In this document: positions 58,310 through 64,000 of the stretch, in pieces
How the letters are laid out: each line of letters starts with the position of its first letter
Position numbering within the stretch: position 1 is the first letter of the stretch
DNA from: Corynebacterium xerosis NBRC 16721 = ATCC 373
Lineage (GTDB): Bacteria > Actinomycetota > Actinomycetes > Mycobacteriales > Mycobacteriaceae
Assembly (NCBI RefSeq): GCF_001552415.1
Contig: NZ_BCRD01000002.1
Span: 124,001-188,000 of the forward strand
Length of the DNA: 64,000 nt
Direction of reading: 5' to 3'
Program-made: the position numbers and the translations under genes
The notes under the pieces: generated by a model
Seen by the model: the letters and a program-made list of their open reading frames with translations, nothing else
The model's database searches: none
Told to the model about the DNA's origin: nothing

Positions 58310-61300
58310 CCATCGACCCACGGACCATCGATCCGGGGACCATCGATCCGGTGACCCTGTCCCGCATGATCGGGCAGCCCCACCAGCCGACGCCGGCTCA
58401 GGCCGAGGTCATCGGCGCACCGCCGGAACCGCTGCTCGTCGTCGCCGGTGCCGGTGCGGGCAAGACCGAGACCATGGCCGCCCGCGTCGTGTGGCTGGTG
58501 GCCAACGGTTTCGTGCGCCCCGAAGAGGTCCTGGGCCTGACGTTCACGCGCAAGGCCGCCCGCGAACTGGGGCAGCGCATCCGCGAACGGCTCGCGGCAC
58601 TCGCCGCCAGCAGGCCGTTCGACCGGGTGGCGGCGCCGGAGGTGCGCGAGGCTCTGCGGGTCATCGCCCCCGAGGTGTCCACGTACGACGCCTACGCCGG
58701 ATCCCTCGTCCGAGATTACGGCCTGCTCCTGCCTGCCGAACCGGGCGCCGACGTTCTCGACGGTGCGACCCAGTGGCAGATGGCGTGGGAGCTGGTGCGC
58801 GACCGCGGGGACATCGCGACCGAGTTGAGCGTTCCCGCGCTGGTGGACAAATTGATGAAGCTGTCGGAGGAGATCGATTCCAACCTGGCGTCGGTCGACG
58901 ACGTGCGCGAGCAGACCGAGGCCTTCATCCACAACATCCTGCAGTCGCCGAAGGCGCCGCGGCAGAGGAAGGACCTGCACTCGAAGCTCGAGGGGCCGCT
59001 GCGGGCTCAACGTGACCGGCTGCAGCTCATTCCGCTGGTCCGCGAGCTGCGGGAGAGGCACGAGGCGGAATCCGCGGTGACGTTCGGGCGGCAGATGGCC
59101 ATGGCGGCCCGGCTCGCCGACGGCATCGCGGAGGTCGGCGAGGCGGAACGGAGGCGATTCCGCGTGGTCATGCTCGACGAGTACCAGGACACCTCGCATG
59201 CCCAGCGCGTGCTGCTGCGGGCGCTGTTCGCCGGCACCGCCGTCACTGCCGTGGGCGATCCCATGCAGGCGATCTACGAATGGCGCGGCGCGACGGCCGC
59301 GAACCTGACGCGCTTCGTCACCGATTTCCCCCGGCCCGACGGCCGGTCGGCCGAGAAGAAGCAGCTGTTGACGTCGTGGCGCAATCCGTCGTCGGTGCTG
59401 GAGCTGGCCAACGACGTCTCCGGCCGGGCCTTCGGCGAAGCGCCGCGCACCGTGGAGGAGCTGACGCCTCGGGCCGGGGCCGGCCGGGGGACCGTGCGGC
59501 TGGCCCTGCACGGCACCGTCGACGACGAGTTGGCGTGGGTCGCCGGTCACATGGCCGAAGAATTCCGGGCGGCCCGCGAAGCCGGGCGGCCGATCACGGC
59601 TGCGGTGCTGGTGCGCAAGAACAAGCACTCGGCCGCGATCCTCGACGCTCTGACGGCGGCGGGCGTGCCCGCCGAAATCGTGGGTCTGGCGGGATTGCTC
59701 ACGCTGCCGGAGATCCTCGACGTCATCGCCTGCCTGCGGGTGCTGGCCGATCCGGCCGACGATCGGGCCATGCTGCGCATTCTCACGTGGCCCCGCGCTC
59801 CGCTGGGCGCGGCGGACATCGCGGCGCTGGGCAGGCGCGCCCGCCAGCTGGCGTCCTACGCGCGCGAGCGCCCGGGTGACGCGGAACCCGCCGACGGGCC
59901 GCTGTCCGCCCTCGACGCGGACCTGGAGGCCCTGGCGCGCGAGCGCGCCACGCCGCCGACAGGTTTGGGCCATGCCGTCGCGGACCCCGCGGTGCGCGAC
60001 GAGGGCACGGCCGCCCCGGGGTATTCCGACGAGGGCAAACGCCGCATCGCCGAACTCTCGGCGGCGCTGCGCAATCTGCGGCGGTTCTCGCTGCGCAAGC
60101 CGCTGCCGGAGCTCATCGCGGACATCGAGGAGGCGTTCGGCATCCGCGTGGAGGTCGCCGCCGCCGGCGGCGCGGGCATCGGCCCGGGCACCGTGCACCT
60201 GGACAAGTTCACCGAGGTCGCGGCGGATTTTTCCCGGCGCGTCGGCGGGGAGCTGGGTGCTTTCCTGGGGTATCTCGAGCGCGCGGCCGCCCACGACAAG
60301 GGACTGGAACCGGGAAAAACCCGGATGCGGGGCGACCGCGTGGAGATCATGACCGTCCACAAGGCAAAGGGCCTGGAGTGGAACGTCGTGGCGGTCCCGC
60401 ACGTCTGTGCGTCGGTCTACGACGAGGTCACGGTGGACACCTGGCTGACCAAGGCGGAGCTGCTGCCGTCCGACGTCATGTCCGACGGCGAATCCGGCGA
60501 CGGCGCCCCCGTCCTGGACACCGCGGCGGCCGATCACCAGGGCGACCTGGTCAAGGCGCTCGACGAGCACAAGCTGGACTACCGCGCCGCGAAGATCGCC
60601 GAAGCCGACCGCCTGTTCTACGTGGCGGTCACTCGCGCGGAGGACTCGCTGCTGGTCTCGGGCAGCCAGCGGATGACCCCCGGCCGCAAAAAGCCCGACG
60701 GCCCGTCGGAGCATCTCGTGGCCCTCCGGAAACTGCGGCCCGACGCGGTGGAGACGTGGGTGGAGGAGGTCTCCGCGGAGCCGCTGCCCATCCCCGACGC
60801 GGAAGGCGTGCACTGGCCGGCCGCGCCGGACCCGGAACGCCGCGAAGCCCTGGAAAGGGGCGCGGAGCTGGTGCGCCGCGCTCTCGCCGTCCCGGAGTCG
60901 GCGGGCGCCCCCATCGACGGCGACGTTTCCCGGATCTGGGAGGACGAGGTGTCCATGCTCCTGGAGGAACGCCGCCGGGCCGCCGCCGAGGCGGTGTCGG
61001 TGCCGATGCCGGTGCAGCTGTCCACCAGCGAATACCAGGCGCTCCGGGCGGATCCGGCGGCGTTCGCCCGCCGGCGCGCCCGCCCGTTGCCGTACAAGCC
61101 CAATCGTTTCGCCCGCCGCGGCACGGCCTTCCATGCGTGGCTGGAGAACAGGTTCGGGGCGGCGGTTCTGCTCGACGACGACGACCTGTTCGCCGTCATC
61201 GACGGGGAGGGCGACGGCCAGGACGTGGCCGTCGAAAAGCTGAAGGAGAAGTTCGCGGCGAGCCGGTGGGCCGACAGGACGCCGGAATTCGTGGAGGAGC

Positions 61301-61644
61301 CCTTCGACATCGGCGTCGGCGGCCGGCGCATCGTCGGGCGCATCGACGCGGTGTTCCGCATCGACGGGCGGTGGATGGTCGTGGACTGGAAAACGGGGCG
61401 CCGGCCGGTCGGGGACAAGGCCCGGCAGGCGGCGCTGCAGCTGGCGGTGTACCGCATCGCCTGGGCCGACCGCAGACGCGCGGCGGGCGAGGACGTGTCC
61501 CCGGAAGACGTGCGCGCGGCGTTCCACTACATCGCCGACGACGTCACCGTGGAACCGGAGGGGCGCGACCTCCCCGACCGGCTAGAGTTGGACGAGGCGA
61601 TGCGCGAGCTCGTCGCCGACACGACGACGAGGAAAGGTAGCTGA
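58306..61644 (+). CDS. adnB: AdnB helicase-nuclease subunit
   Basis: 1112 aa lead motor of AdnAB. AGAGAGKT (47-54), LTFTRKAARELGQRI (Ia), MLDEYQDTSHAQRVLL (II), AVGDPMQAIYEWRGA (III), TVHKAKGLEWNVVAVP (V) and FYVAVTRAEDSLLVSGS (VI) are complete, so this is the active translocase. The C-terminal nuclease has GTAFHAWLENRFG and VVDWKTG. The N-terminus begins with three copies of TIDP (TIDPRTIDPGTIDPVT) encoded by a 12-bp tandem repeat, upstream of the first conserved block. Stop is 2 bases before the channel gene. Confidence 0.94.
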   Translation: MTIDPRTIDPGTIDPVTLSRMIGQPHQPTPAQAEVIGAPPEPLLVVAGAGAGKTETMAARVVWLVANGFVRPEEVLGLTFTRKAARELGQRIRERLAALAASRPFDRVAAPEVREALRVIAPEVSTYDAYAGSLVRDYGLLLPAEPGADVLDGATQWQMAWELVRDRGDIATELSVPALVDKLMKLSEEIDSNLASVDDVREQTEAFIHNILQSPKAPRQRKDLHSKLEGPLRAQRDRLQLIPLVRELRERHEAESAVTFGRQMAMAARLADGIAEVGEAERRRFRVVMLDEYQDTSHAQRVLLRALFAGTAVTAVGDPMQAIYEWRGATAANLTRFVTDFPRPDGRSAEKKQLLTSWRNPSSVLELANDVSGRAFGEAPRTVEELTPRAGAGRGTVRLALHGTVDDELAWVAGHMAEEFRAAREAGRPITAAVLVRKNKHSAAILDALTAAGVPAEIVGLAGLLTLPEILDVIACLRVLADPADDRAMLRILTWPRAPLGAADIAALGRRARQLASYARERPGDAEPADGPLSALDADLEALARERATPPTGLGHAVADPAVRDEGTAAPGYSDEGKRRIAELSAALRNLRRFSLRKPLPELIADIEEAFGIRVEVAAAGGAGIGPGTVHLDKFTEVAADFSRRVGGELGAFLGYLERAAAHDKGLEPGKTRMRGDRVEIMTVHKAKGLEWNVVAVPHVCASVYDEVTVDTWLTKAELLPSDVMSDGESGDGAPVLDTAAADHQGDLVKALDEHKLDYRAAKIAEADRLFYVAVTRAEDSLLVSGSQRMTPGRKKPDGPSEHLVALRKLRPDAVETWVEEVSAEPLPIPDAEGVHWPAAPDPERREALERGAELVRRALAVPESAGAPIDGDVSRIWEDEVSMLLEERRRAAAEAVSVPMPVQLSTSEYQALRADPAAFARRRARPLPYKPNRFARRGTAFHAWLENRFGAAVLLDDDDLFAVIDGEGDGQDVAVEKLKEKFAASRWADRTPEFVEEPFDIGVGGRRIVGRIDAVFRIDGRWMVVDWKTGRRPVGDKARQAALQLAVYRIAWADRRRAAGEDVSPEDVRAAFHYIADDVTVEPEGRDLPDRLELDEAMRELVADTTTRKGS

Positions 61645-61646
61645 CG

Positions 61647-62732
61647 GTGCGCGACAGGATCCGCGATCGGTTCGGCGCCGACATCGAGTTGGACGACCTG
61701 CCGGACCACGCCCTGCTGGGCGTCATCCGCATGCCCGAGGCGGCGCGGAAGGGGCCGTGGCGCCTCATCGTGCGGCGGCTCGGTTACGCCCTGGCGCTGT
61801 TGCTCATCGCGGCGCTGGTCGTGTACGCGGACAAGGGCGGCTATTCGGAGCACATCAGCTTCGTCGATGCCCTGTACTACTCGGCGGTGTCGCTGTCGAC
61901 GACGGGCTACGGCGACATCGCGCCGGTCACCGAACGGGCCCGCATCCTGAACATCCTGATCATCACCCCGCTGCGCGTGATCTTCCTGGCGCTCCTGGTC
62001 GGCACGACGCTGACGGTGCTGACGGAAGAGTCCCGCCGGGCACTGCAGATCCAGCGCTGGAGGAAGCAAATGCGCAATCACACCGTCGTCATCGGCTACG
62101 GAACCAAGGGACGATCGGCCATTTCCGCGCTGCTGGCGGACGGCGCCGATCCGTCGCAGATCGTCGTCGTCGACACCGACCAGCACGCCCTCGACCAGGC
62201 CAGCGTCCGGGGCCTGGTCACCGTGCACGGGTCGGCGACGAAGGCCGACGTGCTCAAACTCGCCGGCATCCCGCGGGCCCGTTCCGTCGTCGTGGCCCCG
62301 AACAAGGACGACACCGCCGTGCTGGTGACGCTGTCGGTGCGCGAGATCGCCCCGGGCGCGACCATCGTGGCATCGGTGCGCGAATCGGAAAACCGGCACC
62401 TGCTCACCCAGTCCGGCGCCGACCAGGTGGTCATCTCCTCCGAAACGGCCGGCCGCATGCTCGGCCTGGCCACCGTGACGCCGTCCGTGGTGGAGATGAT
62501 GGAGGACCTGCTCAGCCCCGACGAAGGTTTCTCGGTGGCCGAACGCCTGGTCACCGAGGAAGAGATCGGCGCGAACCCGCGCCATCTCGCCGACATCGTG
62601 CTGGGCGTGGTGCGCTCCGGCGAGCTGTATCGCATCGACTCGCCGGAGTGCGAGTCCGTCGAGCCGGGCGACCGGCTGCTCTACGTCCGGCGCGTGCTCA
62701 GCGGGGAAGCCGATCCGGATGCCGTCAAATAG
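61647..62732 (+). CDS. Potassium channel with RCK (TrkA-N) domains, Rv3200c type
   Basis: 361 aa. Two membrane helices (about 45-62 and 100-122) flank the pore with the selectivity filter TTGYGD (85-90). The cytoplasmic RCK domain starts near 140 ([16 protein letters not shown] nucleotide loop), followed by a TrkA-C-like end. Tetrameric K+ channel gated by the RCK ring. GTG start with GAGGAAAGG upstream; the last 14 bases overlap uvrD2. M. tuberculosis has nudC between these two genes; none is present here. Confidence 0.92.
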   Translation: MRDRIRDRFGADIELDDLPDHALLGVIRMPEAARKGPWRLIVRRLGYALALLLIAALVVYADKGGYSEHISFVDALYYSAVSLSTTGYGDIAPVTERARILNILIITPLRVIFLALLVGTTLTVLTEESRRALQIQRWRKQMRNHTVVIGYGTKGRSAISALLADGADPSQIVVVDTDQHALDQASVRGLVTVHGSATKADVLKLAGIPRARSVVVAPNKDDTAVLVTLSVREIAPGATIVASVRESENRHLLTQSGADQVVISSETAGRMLGLATVTPSVVEMMEDLLSPDEGFSVAERLVTEEEIGANPRHLADIVLGVVRSGELYRIDSPECESVEPGDRLLYVRRVLSGEADPDAVK

Positions 62733-64000
62733 CCCCGTCCCCGGCGGCGGGGTGTCCCTGGACCCGGACCAGATGGAGGCGGCGACCGCCCCGCTGGGCC
62801 CGGTGTGCATCCTCGCCGGCGCCGGCACCGGCAAGACCCGCACCATCACCCACCGCATCGACCACCTGATCCGCTCCGGATTCGTGCAGCCGCAGAAGAT
62901 CCTGGCCGTGACGTTCACGGCGCGGGCGGCGGGGGAGATGCGCGACCGGCTCACCGCGATGGGGTCGACGGGCGTGCAGGCCCGCACGTTCCACTCCGCG
63001 GCCCTGCGGCAGCTGCGCTACTTCTGGCCGCAGGTCGCCGGGGACCTGCCGTGGCGGTTGCTGGACAACAAGTTCTCCGTCGTCGCCCGCGCCGTCCGCG
63101 CCACCGGCCTGGACTCCGGCAAGGAGACCATCCGCGACGTCATGGGCGAGATCGAATGGGCGAAGGCGTCCCTGGTCACGCCGGAAGGGTACGCGGCGGC
63201 CGTCGACGAGCGCGGGCGGGTGGCCCCCGTGCCGGCCGACAAGCTGGCGAACGCCTACCGCACCTACGAGGACATGAAGACCTCGCCGGACGGCATGCTC
63301 CTCGACTTCGACGACCTGCTGCTGCACACCGCCGGCGCGATGGAGAATTCGCGGGCGGTCGCCGAGGAGTTCCGGGCGCAGTACCGCAGCTTCGTCGTCG
63401 ACGAGTACCAGGACGTCACGCCGCTGCAGCAGCGCGTTCTCGACGCATGGTTGGGCGAGCGCGACGACCTGACGGTGGTCGGCGACGCCAACCAGACCAT
63501 CTACTCGTTCACCGGCGCCACCCCGGAGTACCTGATGAACTTCTCGCGCCGGTTCCCCGACGCGACCGTGGTGCGCCTGCAGCGCGACTACCGGTCGACG
63601 CCGCAGGTGGTGCACCTGGCCAACGAGGTCATCGGCAAGGCGAAGGGCCGGCTGGCCGGGTCTCGCCTGCAGCTGATCGGCCAGCGCCCCGACGGCCCGG
63701 AGCCGGGCTACACCGAGTACGACGACGAGCCGCAGGAGGCCCGGATCGTCGCGCAGCAGATCCGCGGGTTGATTTCGTCGGGCACGGCGCCGTCCGAGAT
63801 CGCCGTCCTGTACCGCGTCAACGCGCAGTCGGCGGTGTTCGAGCAGGCGCTCAGCGAGGCCGCGATCCCGTACCAGGTCCGCGGCGGCGAGGGCTTCTAC
63901 CAGCGCCCCGAGGTCAAGCAGGCCGTGGCGGAGCTCATCCGAGTCGCCCGCCGCCCCGACGTGGCCACCACCGGCGACGGCACGGCGGGCACCACCGGCG
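62719..64000 (+). CDS. uvrD2: UvrD2-type ATP-dependent DNA helicase (3' end outside window)
   Basis: Partial, 427 codons visible. Superfamily 1 helicase: [10 protein letters not shown] (Q motif), AGAGTGKT (33-40), [14 protein letters not shown] (Ia), [16 protein letters not shown] (II), [15 protein letters not shown] (III), [11 protein letters not shown] (IV). Motifs V, VI and any HRDC/Cys-rich tail are beyond the window. Start ATG at 62719 lies inside the end of the K+ channel gene; the upstream context GGATCCGG is weak. Matches Rv3198c by neighbourhood. Confidence 0.9.
   Translation, partial: MPSNSPVPGGGVSLDPDQMEAATAPLGPVCILAGAGTGKTRTITHRIDHLIRSGFVQPQKILAVTFTARAAGEMRDRLTAMGSTGVQARTFHSAALRQLRYFWPQVAGDLPWRLLDNKFSVVARAVRATGLDSGKETIRDVMGEIEWAKASLVTPEGYAAAVDERGRVAPVPADKLANAYRTYEDMKTSPDGMLLDFDDLLLHTAGAMENSRAVAEEFRAQYRSFVVDEYQDVTPLQQRVLDAWLGERDDLTVVGDANQTIYSFTGATPEYLMNFSRRFPDATVVRLQRDYRSTPQVVHLANEVIGKAKGRLAGSRLQLIGQRPDGPEPGYTEYDDEPQEARIVAQQIRGLISSGTAPSEIAVLYRVNAQSAVFEQALSEAAIPYQVRGGEGFYQRPEVKQAVAELIRVARRPDVATTGDGTAGTTG

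Noticed and set aside
58306-58354. CRISPR-like or tandem-repeat array at the adnB start
   Set aside because: Only three short 12-bp units, all in frame and within the coding region, with no spacers.

Overview
The window is very GC-rich and densely coded. It looks like a chromosome segment from a mycolata actinobacterium, most probably a high-GC Corynebacterium or close relative. The reasons are the order of core genes (lcp, rmlD, wbbL, manC, whiB2, a zincin-like gene, DUF3499, manB, manA, sahH, tmk, mtrA-mtrB-lpqB, comF, hpf, secA1, a ferredoxin reductase with desA3, rsgA, aroA, SRAP, sigH-rshA, whiB1, a diacylglycerol kinase, rhlE, DUF3107, DUF3152, moeB-like, adnA-adnB, a K+ channel, uvrD2), which follows M. 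tuberculosis Rv3267 down to Rv3198c. WhiB proteins, a mycothiol-type SigH/RshA pair, AdnAB and the 24-residue ribosomal protein bL37 agree with this. The species call is inference.

Region 1 (1-12065) is a catabolic cluster for leucine and probably itaconate. It encodes methylcrotonyl-CoA carboxylase (accD1-accA1), an acyl-CoA dehydrogenase, a MaoC hydratase, a CitE-like lyase, an acyl-CoA synthetase, a two-subunit CoA-transferase and a thiolase. A second CitE paralogue lies beyond a long 29-bp inverted repeat. M. tuberculosis carries a similar gene set (Rv2498c-Rv2505c) in a different order.

Region 2 (12058-24550) makes cell-envelope sugars and arabinogalactan: an LCP ligase, dTDP-rhamnose synthesis, the rhamnosyl linker transferase, GDP-mannose synthesis (ManC, ManB, ManA) and the division regulator WhiB2. 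A DUF222-HNH nuclease gene with a LexA-like box over its promoter is inserted after rmlD.

Region 3 (24551-34442) contains a lineage-specific lipoprotein and a DUF4259 gene, then sahH, tmk, the MtrA-MtrB-LpqB signalling operon, comF, the ribosome hibernation factor and a small membrane-anchored protein. Region 4 (34443-47416) has secA1, small conserved genes, the ferredoxin reductase/acyl-CoA desaturase pair behind a palindromic operator, the tightly overlapping aroA-rsgA-clc operon on the minus strand, the SRAP DNA-crosslink protein, a YbaK protein and the oxidative-stress SigH-RshA pair.

Region 5 (47532-64000) has bL37, whiB1, a diacylglycerol kinase, two small conserved genes, the RhlE helicase, DUF3107, a DUF3152 protein with a metzincin-type zinc motif, an E1-like enzyme without its zinc cysteines, AdnA-AdnB, a K+ channel and the start of uvrD2, which runs off the end.

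Two general features stand out. At least ten genes have a TANNNT-like -10 box exactly 6-8 bases before the start codon, which indicates leaderless mRNAs. An 11-18 bp motif (TTTTCGCTTKACGACGAC and its core GCTTKRCGACG) recurs mainly between genes. No tRNA, rRNA, CRISPR array, insertion sequence or prophage was seen.
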